A DNA stretch of 64,000 nt from Gautieria morchelliformis (GCA_015179125.1 WHVA01000197.1:1-64000), one strand, 5' to 3'; shown: positions 43,314-54,875, numbered from the stretch's first letter. Notes: generated from the sequence alone by a model not told the origin. A program made the numbers and translations.

Positions 43314-45598
43314 CCTCAGTGCAGCGTCTGGCCACTATTGCCATCACTGGGGCCATGCATATGACTGCCAGCGATGTACTGGAGGCTCATGCCAATGTGC
43401 AGCTGATTGAACTGCGGCTGGCAGGAGTCTGCTACAGGGCTGCCAGCTGTCATGACTCATTTATTCCTCTATCCAGTTACCTCCATTTCCCCTTCCATCC
43501 CTCCACCTCTACGTTCACTCCATTCGCTTTTTGCCAAATTTGCCAAATGACCATTCGCTACTCACATCATTCGCCAGTAGGCACACCATCAAACATGATT
43601 GACATCCTTTACCCGGTGTGATGGTTCATCACTAGCCCCATCACCTTCCTGACTCAACCCCCTTTAGGTGTTCCTATGGCCGGAATGCATTTGCAGGATG
43701 TCCTACCCATAGATCATGTGGGATCAACCCAGCAGACCAAGAGTCGGTGCAGGGTAACATGTATGCAAGTCTCAAGGCGTGTTTTCTTACATAGGTACCT
43801 TCGTCCTCTCTCCCTCCATTGTTTCATGTTCACACTCCTCCCTTCTTCCATTGTATATGTGTTTCACCTATTTGTATCCTGACTGTGCACCCCTATCCAA
43901 CCCTGACTCATAACTGCCTCTTTCTTATTCGCTGATATCATATGAGCATTCTGTATAAGTAGTTTACATTCGCACGTATATTCTGCAGTTCAATTATCAT
44001 ATGTCTATCTTGTGGAAAACTTGACCTCACTGTGACTATTGTCTTGAGCGCTCTTCTATAGACTAGTATCTTAGACCAGAGGAGGACTTAAGCACCACTG
44101 GTGAGTTTTCATAGTTCACCTTCACTACTTTAGTCTTCATACCATTGTCGGTGCTGTCGGTGAAGGGCTCCAAAGGAGTACCTTTGGCGGCAAAAAGGAT
44201 TGTTACTACTAGACAACCTTTCTGTGAGACCTTGTATGTTACATCGTCAAGTATCACGGGCTATTTTGCTACGACTGTAGATAGGGCGAACTCCATTCGG
44301 GTAGCCTTCTCCCCTTCTAAACATTTATTGGCTTCACCTTATTTGCCGAACTACACACTTCATTGTGCAAGCCATTCAGGCATTCACTGTGTTCACTAAT
44401 ACACGATATTAACACCTAAAATCCAATCTTGACACCGGCCGCATGATGACCCTCCCAAAAAACACCCTCTCCATTGCCCTGTGTGTGCCTGTGTGCGCCA
44501 CCTGGTCAAGAGACACCCATCCCTGATGCACCAGCTGCTCCAGTTCAGACTGACCCCAGGCACATACAAGGAGATCCTCCCATTTGTCCATGCACCTGAT
44601 ACTCCTAGGCTCTACTCCACTGAAATAGCAGGCTCCAGGGAGGAGTCCAAGGAGGCTGATGCTGATAGGGCCATGGATGTGAAGGTGTATGCTGATGGGT
44701 CTGGGGTAGATGGCGGTGCAGGAGCTGCAGTTCTCCTATACAGAAGGGAAGAAGGGCAGCGGAGCTAAGGTACTGGCTTGGGCCGCTCTCTGAGCATACT
44801 ACATACAAAGCTGAGGCGGTTGGTGTCGCCTTGGCCCTCGAGCTGCTGGGGCACGAGAGTGGTCTAGAGACAGTGGCCATACTCCTTGACAACCAGGGAG
44901 TTATACGGGCAGTAAGGAATATCTGGCCTGCCGGTGCAGTACATCCTGGGTCACATCCACAACCTGGCAAGCAAGATTGCTGCCCGCTCCCAAAGATGCA
45001 GAACAGCACTGGAAATAGCATGGATATCAGGCCATGATGACGTGGCCAGCAATGAGGAGGCCAATTTTGAGGCAAGGAAGGCAGCCCGATGAGTGTACTT
45101 CCAGCATTCTTAAAGACTGACACTATGCCCTGCAGCCTAGCTGCGACACAACAGGAGTTCAAGATGGGTCTGTGGTCTACCTGGAGGGAGTGATGGCCAC
45201 AGTCTCCTCGCTATGCCTGAATGGCAAAGATAGACAACAGCCTCCCCTCACGTACATACCTAGCCGATACAGCAAAGCTCACATGGGTGCAGCATAGCCT
45301 GATCACGCAGCTATGGACAGGTCATGCGCCAATCAACAAACACCATCGGCTCAGAAAGGCACCATCCCCCCTGTGCCCTGCATGCCACAGGGCCAATGAA
45401 TCCATCCACCACTTCCTCATTGACTACCGTGCATATGAACAGGCACGCCATGGGCTCAGAAGGAAGCTGGGCCAGAAGTCCTTGTTCATTAAGGAGCTGC
45501 TGGGAAAGCCGGACTCGATGGCAGCGCTACTTGATTATGTTGCAGTGATGGAAAGACTCAAAGGAATATTTGGTGATGTCTCGATGCCACCCTCATAG
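43314..45598 (+). pseudogene. LINE2 ORF2, RT end, RNase H and C-terminal Cys/His region
   Basis: Starts in the RT thumb-like region (QRLATIAITGAMHMTASDVL), split by LTR C, then MTLPKNTL, VKVYADGSGVDGGAGAAVLL (RNase H first Asp), a frameshift, ILLDNQGVIRAVRN, ISGHDDVASNEEANFEARKA, and a final exon-like frame 45221-45598 with VQHSLITQLWTGHAPINKH and CPACHRANESIHHFL, the zinc-binding end of LINE ORF2. Several frameshifts and stops. Confidence 0.8.
43448..44434 (+). repeat. Solo LTR of the TGTCATGA family, copy C (987 bp)
   Basis: TGTCATGACTC to CAATCTTGACA, with near-identical flanks CCAGC (43443-43447) and CCGGC (44435-44439). Removing it rejoins LINE2 ORF2 (YRAAS with RMMTLPK) in frame, which supports a TSD with one later substitution. 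Confidence 0.85.
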
Positions 45599-45804
45599 CT
45601 TAAGAACAGATCAATTTGTTTGACAGATTCCCTGCTTACATGACGGCGATGCATACTGCTTTGCTTTGCTACATCCTACGACCTACCATCTACAACCACA
45701 TAACTGTACAACTCTACCCCACCTAGCTCGTGCAGCAACGTGCAACGACTGAGCGCAGCAAGACCATGAAGGCACCTGGATCTTTATTCTCTTTGGCTGT
45801 GGCA

Positions 45805-46834
45805 TGTCATGACCCGTCTATTTCCCTTACCTCGCTGTCTCTCTGCCCCCTCTCATCGTTCCTCCTGCATCTCTGCCCGAGTTCGCCATACCCTCCGACC
45901 ACTCCTTCCCTATGTTTGCTCCATTTGCCCTTCGCCACATTCGCCGAACGGCCATTCACTACTCGCATCATTCGCCAGCAGGCACACCATCAAACATGAT
46001 CGACACCCTTTACCCGGCGTGATGGTTCATCACTGGCCCCATCATCTTCTCGAGCCAACCCCTTTAGGTGTTCATATGGCCGGGGTGCATTCATGGGACG
46101 TCCTACCCGTAGGTCGTGTGGGATCAACTCAGCAGATGAAGAGTCCGTGCAGGGTGGTGCATATGCAGGTCCCAAGGCGTGTGTTCGTACATAGGTGCCT
46201 TCGCCCCCTTTCCTCCCTGTCGTTTCATGTTCGCACCCCTCTTCCATTCTATTGTATGTTTATTTCATCTATTTGTATCATGACTGTGCACCCCTATCCA
46301 ACCCTGACTCATGACAGCCTCTTTCCTATTCGCTGTTACCATACGAGCATTCAATATAAGTAGTTTACACTCACATGTATATTCTCCAGTTCAATTATCA
46401 TACATCCACCTTGTGAAAAACTTGACCTCGCTGTGACTATCATCTGGAGCCTTCTCCTGTAGATTTCTATCCTCGACCAGAGGAAGACTTAAGCATCACT
46501 GGTGAGTTTTCATACTTCATCTTCATTACCTTAGCCTTCGAACTACTGTCTGTGCTGTCAGCGAAGGGCTCCAAAGGAGCATCTTCACCGGCGAAAGGAT
46601 TGTCGCTACTTAGACAACCTTTCCGTGACACCTTGCATGTTACATCGTCAAGTGCCACAGGCTATTTCACTATGACTGTAGATAGGGCGAGCTCCATTTG
46701 GGCAGCCCTCTTATCTACTGAACATTTATTGGTTCACCCTATTCGCCCAACGGCATACTTATTCGCACAAGTTATTCAGGCATTCGCTGTGTTCACTAAT
46801 ACACGATATTAACGCCTAAAAACCAATCTTGACA
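45805..46834 (+). repeat. Solo LTR of the TGTCATGA family, copy D (1,030 bp)
   Basis: TGTCATGACCCG to CCAATCTTGACA, in the 3' UTR of LINE2. The flanking pentamers (TGGCA and CGGTG) do not match, so it may derive from recombination between two copies or its TSD has decayed. Confidence 0.8.
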
Positions 46835-47169
46835 CGGTGCTCATTCTTGTCGTGCTGGCCCGCTATTGCAGCGGAGCACTTACACAGTCAGACCAACATC
46901 ACTAGCAAATACCCACAAGAGGAGGGGGTGTACTTATCTCACAAGAGGGGGGCGGAAAACGGCTCCAGGAGCCAGGCCAGCGGGGGGTGAGGGGCCTGTC
47001 GTCGGTGCATCCACCCACTCGAGGACGCAGTGGGTTGGGAGTCCCAGGGAGCAAGGGGAAAAGCCCACCCAATTTAAGGACAATGCGTTTAGCGACCACC
47101 ATAGGCTTAGCCTGAGGTCGAATAAATTGATATATAAAAAATGAAAATAAAAATAAAAGTGCCTCGCAT

Positions 47170-47585
47170 TGTCGTTTGATACAGACTTGAAAGTCCTAAA
47201 TTGGGTCTGAGATTTCTCTTCCTTGTGATGATTGGACTCAGGTTTGCTGGAATTGGCTCACTGTCATTGACCATATGATGGTAGCCATTGAGAGCTTCTC
47301 ACAATGGTTCCCAGCTAGGCGTGAAAACGATCAACCAACTTTGTTCTAGATGCATGTCTGAGCCTTTCATCGTGGACCCAAAGAGCAATAATTATGGGTG
47401 TGCCTTCGAAAAATCTGTATGTATTTCTTCCAGCTGTTTTGGGTACACAAGGTGGAGTATGAAATTCATGCCGCGCGACGCCGCCTGCAAAGATCGCACT
47501 GTAGCTCGTCAACCATTGACGAATAAGACATTAATTTTGGTAGATAGTTTTTCCTGTATATTATATACAATTTCATATATGTCAT
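47170..47585. other. No supported gene
   Basis: Unique-looking sequence between the LINE2 TSD and a Gypsy fragment. Only short unsupported frames were seen. Confidence 0.4.
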
Positions 47586-47589
47586 ACGG

Positions 47590-47919
47590 GATGGAGCCGA
47601 AGAGTATGAAGTTGAAAGGATTCTAGACAGCAGGATGTTCCGTGGAAGGTTGGAGTATCTCGTGCGCTGGAAGGGCTATGGAGCTGCCGACGATCTCTGG
47701 CTACCAGCGAAAGATGTCTCTGGGGCAAAGCGACGCGTTACAGAATTTCACCGGCAGAACCCAGAGGCACCTCAGCGTATCTCAGCAGCCACATACATGT
47801 CCCTCCCCTTCCAGAGATTTCAGAACTTCACAGAACCTTCCAGGCAAACTCTCTTCGACTGGACAGCAGGCAGGGCTTCTACTTATGATGTCAAGGGTCC
47901 AGAACCCCAAAGATAAGCG
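47590..47919 (+). pseudogene. Gypsy chromodomain, 3' end of pol (5'-truncated)
   Basis: The frame reads EEYEVERILDSRMFRGRLEY and LVRWKGYGAADDLW then LPAKDVSGAKRRVTEFHRQN, a standard chromodomain at the end of Gypsy integrase, which directs insertion to marked chromatin. The rest of pol is missing upstream. Confidence 0.85.
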
Positions 47920-48022
47920 ATATCGGCCTCCGCCTAACCAATTCATTCCGATAAGCTATATATCCCCTCTCCACCTGTGACCGCTCACTTCCACTGCATC
48001 GACCCTACCATATCCATCAACC

Positions 48023-48478
48023 ATGACCTCGCCCGCCATTGAGCTTGTTGCCCTCCCCAGCTTCACCCAAAACCTCTCTGACCTGCCAAACATGTCACGT
48101 GTCGATCCCACCCTCCTGCACTTCTCCGGCTTCTCGTCATCCAGAGCAGCCAGTGAAGCCAAGCTACAAAGGATGCTTGACTGCCGTGATCTCGACGTTG
48201 CATGGTCTTCAAAGTGGTCCGTCAGCTCTGAGGACCTCACACCAGCGGAGAGTCAGGCGCCCACTCGCCCTGCACTCGCATTCCTCAGACCCCGACACAG
48301 ACGAGAGAACACATACTACATCGGCGACCCTGTCTTCCTCAACGATGGAACCCCCCTTGTGGAACCCCTTACACTTTCGAAGGCTGGGTGGGGCGGCGTT
48401 TCCTCAACATGGCAGGAGAGTGAATACGTCGAGCAAGGTTCCGAGGGCCGCACCTGCTCATGGACCCCAATCCCCTGA
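48023..48478 (+). CDS. ORF between Gypsy chromodomain and 3' LTR, 151 aa, unknown
   Basis: MTSPAIELVALPSFTQNL... lies between the pol stop (47918) and the LTR (48629). It has acidic and Ser-rich parts (SVSSEDLTPAESQAP) and an RPRHRRENTYYIGDPVF segment; the last part overlaps another frame. It may be an accessory ORF of this Gypsy family or 3' UTR sequence. No domain was recognised. Confidence 0.35.
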   Translation: MTSPAIELVALPSFTQNLSDLPNMSRVDPTLLHFSGFSSSRAASEAKLQRMLDCRDLDVAWSSKWSVSSEDLTPAESQAPTRPALAFLRPRHRRENTYYIGDPVFLNDGTPLVEPLTLSKAGWGGVSSTWQESEYVEQGSEGRTCSWTPIP

Positions 48479-48628
48479 GCTCATCATTGACCTGCATTAC
48501 CAGGACGGGAAGGGCCAGGAGAGATGGTGGTCCCGCCTGTGGCATACTTGGAAACGATGTCTCGGTGGATGTTGAGGACTAGGTGGCAGCTGTGCTTGTC
48601 GGGACGACAAGCATTGAGAGGGGGGTGA

Positions 48629-48850
48629 TGTCAGGGTTCACGCATTTCCTTCCACAAGTTTCTATTTCCTTCCATGAGTTTTCGTCACCTTCCGTCACCT
48701 TCCATCACATTCAGTCACCTTCCGTAACCTTCTACAAGTTTCCGTCTCCCCTATTATGTAAGCCTTGCCAGCGCTATAAGACTGTAGCCGTGTGGTGGCG
48801 TTTCCTCAGCTTGATCTCTGAGGATACCCGGAACACTAATAACTAGTGTA
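48629..48850 (+). repeat. Gypsy LTR, 5' part, following a polypurine tract
   Basis: GAGAGGGGGGTGA is followed by TGTCAGGGTTCACG, the same arrangement as at 51447-51473 (GAGGGGGGGTGA then TGTCAGGGAAC). Short CTTCC-based repeats follow. I could not define the 3' boundary. Confidence 0.6.
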
Positions 48851-49059
48851 TAAGGGAAGTGGGGGGCTGCATAGTTTCCCAGTCTTTTAGCTTTCTATAA
48901 GCAAAAATTCTAATTGAGAGAGTGTGATACATGTACATGTAATAAAATATATAATAAGCAGACACAAGTTTATACTTGCCTTGACTTCCCATCTTGTGTG
49001 GACAACATGCAACACATCACCTGATTCACGTGACAGTACATATCTTGTACTTGTACCAT

Positions 49060-50284
49060 ATGCCACGCTTTCTGCTCGAACACCAATGGCAGCGTCAAAC
49101 CTACTCTGAAGATCTTTGAAAACGAGTAATATATCAACGGTTCATGCGGGAGAAGAAGATCGATGAAATCGTGCTCGATATGAACATGTCAAAACGTGTG
49201 GTCGAGTGCATCCTCCATCTATGGTGTACTACTGGCGAGGTTATGTCGCAGGAACCTGGCAAGAAAGGCAAAAGGAGGAAGATCATGACTCAAGAGGAAT
49301 TGGAGGCAAGTAACAGGTCTTTCTGCCGTAGAATAAATGTACTCATAACTCCTCATCCTAGTTTCTTCTTCAACTTACAGAGGAGTTCCCCGACCTATAT
49401 CTGGATGAGATACAGGGCCTATTGCAGTGTCTGTATGGTGTGACGGTTGGAATTAGTACTATATGGGATACAATGACAGGCCTCGGCCTCACGCGCAAAA
49501 AGGTATGCCTCAATATATTCTTTTGCATCATCTAGTCTAATCGGACTCTTTGTAGCTATCCAAGGTTGCTGCCGAGCGTAATGCAAACCTTCGAAGTCTA
49601 TACTGTTTCAGGATTGGTCACAAGAGTCCCAGGCATTTGGTATTTGTTGACGAGAGTCGAATTGATTGTCGCACCACATGTCGCCTGAATGGATGGGCTG
49701 CGAGGGGAAAGAGAGCTTCAGTAAAAGCTCGCTTTGTCCAAGGGACTGGGTAAGTACCTTCTCATTTGTTCATTTGCTGCTGACTTATGCATGATCTAGT
49801 TATTCAGTCCTTCCTGCCCTCAGCGCTGAGGGTATAATATCTTCTGACCTGCGTGAAGGCGCCTATGATATGGACACGTTTGTTCAGTTTATCCATGACC
49901 TGATGCCCCATATGAACCCATGGCCCCTACCATGCAGCGTGCTTGTGATGGACAATTGTGCCATTCATCATTCAGAAGAAGTGGCAGAAATTTGCCAGAA
50001 ACAGTAAGTTTTCTTCTCCTAGTCTTCTATATATCTCAAGGGAGGCTGAATCTTATGACAGCGGTGTCCGGCTAGACTACTTACCGCCTTATTCACCAGA
50101 CTTCAACCCAATATAGGAAGCTTTTTCTTTCCTGAAAGCCCACCTCTGGCGCCATGGTTCAGACTTTCATGCAGCAATTGATTCTAAGGATGAGGGGGAA
50201 ATCTTGTTGTTCTTTTATAGTGCTCTTGCCACCATTACTCCAAAACACTGTGAAGGCTGGATGACCCATTCAAGGTATTTGTAG
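49060..50284 (+). pseudogene. Tc1/mariner-type DDE transposase with four introns and two stops
   Basis: ATG at 49060 (MPRFLLEHQWQRQTYSEDL), a TGA, then a helix-turn-helix N terminus (KIDEIVLDMNMSKRVVECIL). Introns: 49306-49361 (GC-AG), 49503-49555, 49750-49799 and 50004-50061 (GT-AG). Catalytic motifs follow: FVDESRIDCRT (first D), VLVMDNCAIHHSEEV (second D) and DYLPPYSPDFNPI then TAG then EAFSFLKAHLWRHG (third acidic residue region). The TAG replaces the residue just before EAF, so the active site cannot be completed. Terminal inverted repeats were not located. It would have cut and pasted a short DNA transposon. Confidence 0.85.
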
Positions 50285-50459
50285 ATGCAAGCAGCCTCTT
50301 GTAGTAGCAGTGTAGCACTTCATCACAATTGTAACCTCATATGCCCCTCTGAAAATTATGTTGCAAGGTTTTTATTAGCTATTCAGTGTTGCCATGACAA
50401 GCTCAGAGTTGGGTTGAGCCTGTGTTTATTCAAGCTAGATGACTGGTTCAGTGTCACCA

Positions 50460-50630
50460 GATATTCAGGGCTCATGTGGCATCATCATGTTTGATGTCAC
50501 TTCAAGGATCATGTATAAGAATGTACACATGACATTCTGACCTGAGGGGCCTGTTGGCTGACCAGTGTGGCCAGACTATTCAGAGCCTGTGCGGCACTGT
50601 CATGTTTGATGTGTAGTAACTTGGTTTGGG
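50460..50630. repeat. About 115-bp dispersed/tandem repeat, first cluster
   Basis: Contains GATGTCACTTCAAGGATCA, TGACCTGAGGGGCCTGTTGG and CTGACCAGTGTGGCCAGAC, found again twice in tandem at 52406-52624. Confidence 0.8.
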
Positions 50631-50837
50631 CAAGTAGGAAGTTATAGACCAGTAGTTTGATGGATGGAACCTTCAGGAGACTATTTGGTGTTCTCCTCAG
50701 TGATAGTCAACATTAGTAATATAAGGGAAAGCTACCTATTTAGTGTTCTATGTGTTTCTTCAGTTAAATACTACGAAGATACACTATTAAACTCACCTCC
50801 TCAGTGATAGTCAACACTGAGGAGGGAAGGGCATGCA

Positions 50838-51459
50838 TTGGCCTGTTTCACTCACATATATGAAGTTCTGGCGTGCCCATCAGGCAATGGTGTGAAGGTC
50901 AAAGATGACATGGTAAGGTACTACAACCAACGCCAGGTTCCTACCCTGGAGTACAAAATTGGAGACAAGGTATATTTGGACGCAAGTGACATCCGCACCA
51001 CATGCCCTTCACAGAAGCTTGCCCACCGCTACCTTGGGCCCTTCACAGTGATGCGGAGGGTCGGACAAAACGTGTACCATCTCCAACTTCCGAACTCCAT
51101 GTCCCACCTCCACCCTGTCTTCAATGTAATGAAGTTGCTCCTGGCACTGGGGGATCCAATTCCAGGCTGGAGGTCTCATCCGCCACCTCCACCGGAAATC
51201 GTAGATGGGGAAGAGCATTATGTGGTGGAATGGATCCTGGATAGCCAGTTCGTGCGAGGACAATTCCAATTCCTCATGAAATGGGAAGGATATGGGTATG
51301 AGGAAAATTCATAGGTCCCAGAGCAAGACGTCTCTGCCTCGGACAAACTACAAGAGTTCTACAGGACACACCCTGGTGCCCCTCATCAAATCTGTTCACT
51401 AGCATTTCAATCCCTCATGTCCCATGCTTCGAGGATGCAGCACACTAGAGGGGGGGTGA
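50838..51459 (+). pseudogene. Gypsy pol 3' end: integrase C-terminal region and chromodomain
   Basis: KIGDKVYLDASDIRTTCPSQ and KLAHRYLGPFTVMRRVG (integrase GPY/F-type region), LHPVFNVMKLLLA, then chromodomain EEHYVVEWILDSQFVRGQFQ and LMKWEGYGYEENS followed by TAG where TGG (W) is expected, then VPEQDVSASDKLQEFYRTHP. A polypurine tract stands at 51447-51459. Confidence 0.85.
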
Positions 51460-51945
51460 TGTCAGGGAACACCCTGTTTTCCAGTTCCGACACCACACCA
51501 AATTCCGACTCCATTTCCAACTCCACTTCCAGTTCCACTTCCATCGCTGACTCCGGTTTTGGAAATGATTCTGCTTCTGGGAGAACTTCCACATGTTCTG
51601 TTTGCCTTGCCAATTCCACTCCAATTTCTGACATCCGCTCTCAGAACAGTGTCAGAGTCAAGCGACTCGTGTAGTATGTAACATCAAGGGTCGATCAAGG
51701 GTCAGGGATGTCAGGGGGATGCAGGGTTGATGGCGAGTGCCAACTGTTGTCCCTGGCTGTGGACTAGCATAGTATAATATGGGCTCACTGACATTCGGTG
51801 TCCTTAGACTTTTCTCTTCGGATTTCCCCATGTTAGGTGAGAATCCCCTCTCTTGTATACTCTGTTCATTTATAAATGCTTTGGATTTCCCCTTGTTAAT
51901 TGTGTGGTAGTGTGACCTCCACAGCCAGCTAGGGTTGCCCTTACA
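51460..51945 (+). repeat. 3' LTR of the truncated Gypsy (486 bp)
   Basis: TGTCAGGGAACACC to GGTTGCCCTTACA, directly after the polypurine tract. Same family as both arms of the 28.6-29.6 kb palindrome. Confidence 0.9.
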
Positions 51946-52391
51946 GGTGTGCAGTCAGGATACAAATAGATGAAACACATATACAATAGAATAAAGGAGG
52001 AGTGCGAACATGAAACAATGGGGGGGAAAGAGGACAAAGGTACCTATGTAAGAAAACACACCTTCAGACCCGCATACATGTTACCCTGCACAGACTCTTG
52101 GTCTGCTGGGTCAATCTCACATGATCTACAGGTAGGATCTCCCGCAAATGCCTCCTGGCCATAGGAACACCAAGAGGGGGTTGAATTGGGAAGGTGATGG
52201 GGCCAGTGATGAACATCATGCCAGGTAAAGGATGTTGATCGTGTTTGATGGTGTGCCTATTGGTGAATGATGTGAGTAGCAAATGGTCATTTCGGAGAAT
52301 TCAGCACAGAGCGAACGGAGCAAACATAGAGGTAGAGGGATAAAAAGGGAAAAAGGGGGTAACTTGATACAAGAATAAATGGGTCATGACA
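51946..52391 (-). repeat. Partial LTR of the TGTCATGA family, copy F
   Basis: The minus strand from 52391 (TGTCATGACCCATTT) matches the 5' half of the family and stops exactly at the Gypsy LTR end. The Gypsy probably inserted into this LTR, and the other half was lost with the truncated 5' part of the Gypsy. Confidence 0.75.
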
Positions 52392-52405
52392 CACATATGC
52401 ACCCA

Positions 52406-52624
52406 ACATGATGTCACTTCAAGGATCACGTATAAGAATGTACACATTTGATATTCTGACCTGAGGGGCCTGTTGGCTGACCAGTGTGGCTGGACTATTC
52501 AGCCCGTGTGGCATTGTCATGTTTGATGTCACTTCAAGGATCACATAAGAACATCCATATTTGACATTCTGACCTGAGGGGCCTGTTGGCTGATCAGTGT
52601 GGCCAGACTATTCAGGGCCCATGT
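52406..52624. repeat. About 115-bp repeat, two tandem units
   Basis: Two successive units with the same blocks as at 50460-50630 (GGATCAC, TTCTGACCTGAGGGGCC, GACTATTCAG). The second unit is cut by the MITE at 52625. Confidence 0.8.
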
Positions 52625-53022
52625 CACTGGAGGCATATAAAAATTTTCTGATCTGAAAAACTATTCAAAAACCTGTAAAGATATTCCAAATTTTTTTAGT
52701 GATTTTACTGTAAAAAAACTTGGACAGAATTTTGTGCTTTTGTTAGAATTTGTTGAGCAAGAAAATTGTAAAAAAAGTTTAAAGTTTTTTGCAGGGTTTT
52801 TTATGTGTTTTTATAAGTTTCTTTGTGAGAACACAAAGAAACTGATAAAAAACCCTGAAAAAAACTTCGAACTTTTACAAATTTCTTGCTCAACAAACTC
52901 TAATAAAAACATAAAATTTTATTACAGTTTTTTTACATAAAAAAACACTCAAAATATTTGGAAAATATTTATAGTTTTTTGAACAGTTTTTCAGACAAGA
53001 AAAACATTATATGCCTGCAGTG
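52625..53022. mobile_element. Fold-back MITE with CACTG ends and 3-bp TSD
   Basis: 398 bp, starting CACTGGAGGCATATAA and ending TTATATGCCTGCAGTG; the inverted similarity continues through both arms to a centre near 52832. TGT occurs on both sides (52622-52624 and 53023-53025). The repeat unit at about 50475 (TCATGTGGCATCATCATG) shows the uninterrupted target. CACT ends with a 3-bp TSD fit the CACTA (EnSpm) superfamily. A half copy lies at 62836-62990. Confidence 0.8.
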
Positions 53023-53039
53023 TGTGGCATCATGATGTT

Positions 53040-53990
53040 TGCATCATCATGCTTTTGTTCCTCACTTCAGTGTTTCTTGCCATGAACTCAAGATGTAAAT
53101 TTCCTTAGCACTTGTGACAAACTAACTATGGTAATCTCGTAGTGTTTAGCCTTCTTGGCCCCCTTCTCCTGATCTCCAACCTGAAATCCATACCTCTTGC
53201 CTGCTACTCTGAGCTCATCTGTGAGAAACAAAGCATCTTCCACCTTCAGCCATACAATGTCTTGAGCAACTCAATGACGAGCCATGTGATGCTGGTGATG
53301 GGGGCCCCGAGGCTCTCCTCCTCCACAAATCTACCATGCAGAAAATCAAACCTGGAATATTGGAGGCCAAGGTGGAACCATCGTTGGTAGCCGGCGCCTT
53401 GCTTCCCCTTCGTCTTTGAGCAGGAGGTCAAATTGGGGGGATCATGCCAGCGTCACGCAGTCGAGCTGACGGCGTGCGACTACGCTTGCCATCGACGATG
53501 AGGGCAGGGTTGACTGAGTCCCACTGGTGGGTTTTCGGTGTGTTTGAATTCCCAAGTAGTTCAGCTTTAGTCTTCTTTTTCTTTTTGCCAGCCATGAGAG
53601 GGTTATAGATAAAATTAGCAGAAGAGAGGAAGGCGTCGAGTGGTTGTGGCAGGAGGGAAGGCTGCTCATTGTGCATGGCAGGAACGAGGCTGCAACGAGG
53701 CGCTAGGCAGTCACGTGACTCAGTCTCCCTACGCTGCATCTTAGCACAATGCGCTGCTGTCATACCAGGTATGCCGAAACTACAGGTATTATATTTTGTA
53801 ATGTAGACATATGTACTTTATTCTTATGTAAAGCTGAGGACTTGATACAGAAGGCTAAAAGGGCTGGGAGCAGGCAAACAGACAGGCACATGATGCACCT
53901 CTGCCCCCTTCCACACCCAAACCACCCGTTGCCAAAGGCCCCCTTCCCTCTTTGCCCCAACATCCACCTCTGCCTCCAAAGGGCCATCCA
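53040..53990. other. Unassigned stretch, possible relic on the minus strand
   Basis: A minus-strand frame at 53763-53428 contains a lysine run (AGKKKKKTKAELLG) followed by NSNTPKTHQWDSVNPALIV and a frame at 53431-53246. They look protein-like but I recognise no family and the frames are not joined by clear splice sites. Confidence 0.3.
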
Positions 53991-53994
53991 AGTG

Positions 53995-54835
53995 ACTCGA
54001 TTTCATCCGTGTCCTCGACCACTAACGCGATCTTGGAGTCACCATCACCTTTTGGGAATGGTCGTTTAGGTTTGCGGAGCCCATCGACAGGGTCATGTTA
54101 GTTGTCCATCTTCAGGGGAGGGAAGAGGAAGCGGGAAGAGAAATGGAGGGGAGAAGGGCAAAGGGGCAAAGGGTCAAGGGGGAAAGGCCGAAGGGGGGGA
54201 GGGGACATTAGCAACGCACAATGACACAATGATCATACACCATCATGGCCTACAGTACCGTGTTCAACAAACACACACCATATGGAGCCGAATCCAGCAG
54301 CTTGGACACATACCTATCCAAGTCAAACCCACGTACATCAGCCGTCGCTCCCATATACACCAAAGCAAACCACCACTCACACATTCCTCTCCTCGTCCGG
54401 CGTCCCCTCCCACATAACCCTGTTCACTTCCGCAATACATGCCCCACCACTACACTATCCTTCACGCACTCATCCCCCTAAGGGCCCCTCATCCCCCGCT
54501 CAAAACCTCGCCAGTATGTCTCTCCCCTCCTCCACTGTCCTAGGCATCGCAACCACCTCCACGTTCTTATTCACTTCCTTCAAGGACTCGACGACGCCCT
54601 CTGAGGATGGTTGCGAGAGCTTGATGGCGACAGTGGTCCAGACGTCGGGCATGCTGTACGAGGGGCCGATCCAGAACCTGCGCCTGGTGGAAGGTCACAC
54701 CGGTTGTAGTACGTACGGATCAAATCCTGAGGCCCTGATCACCCCGGAGTCCGGGGTCCTTGATAGCACTGTAATAGAATATAATAATAGAACATACCAT
54801 ATCAGGACATGGCCTATTATAGAAGTGACTCATGC
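53995..54835 (-). pseudogene. Phospholipase D fragment, copy II (inverted duplicate of copy I)
   Basis: The reverse complement matches 31.82-32.67 kb: GSANLNDHSQK then, after a frameshift, GDGDSKIALVVEDTDEIES, plus the upstream blocks around the minus-strand equivalents of PRTVEE and DILARF. It is frameshifted and lacks the 3' part. Long plus-strand frames here (starting MAYSTVFNKH) are antisense shadows. Confidence 0.7.
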
Positions 54836-54875
54836 TGATTGCGATCGATAGTGGATAAGCAAGCATCGTGCTCTT

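Larger units (their letters stand above)
38264..47156 (+). mobile_element. Tad1-like LINE (LINE2) with multiple nested insertions
   Basis: A 13-bp duplication AAGTGCCTCGCAT lies at 38251-38263 and 47157-47169, with an A-rich tail (AAAATAAAAATAAAA) just before the right copy, as target-primed insertion produces. Inside, in order: ORF1 (38405-40551), ORF2 start (40548), and C-terminal RT/RNase H pieces to 45598. Nested in it: a 5'-truncated LINE (39303-39627), LTR X (40647-41297), LTR B (41757-43313) carrying a 554-bp foreign patch, LTR C (43448-44434) and LTR D (45805-46834). RT sequence between 41756 and 43314 has been lost. Confidence 0.9.

Noticed and set aside
52734..52940. 68-aa AT-rich ORF
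   Set aside because: Lies within the fold-back MITE and has the Lys/Phe-rich composition expected of AT-rich non-coding DNA.
54229..54851. Plus-strand ORFs starting MAYSTVFNKH, also seen on the minus strand at 32.2-32.4 kb
   Set aside because: They are antisense to phospholipase D exons in both duplicates, so their similarity reflects the duplicated DNA, not a gene.
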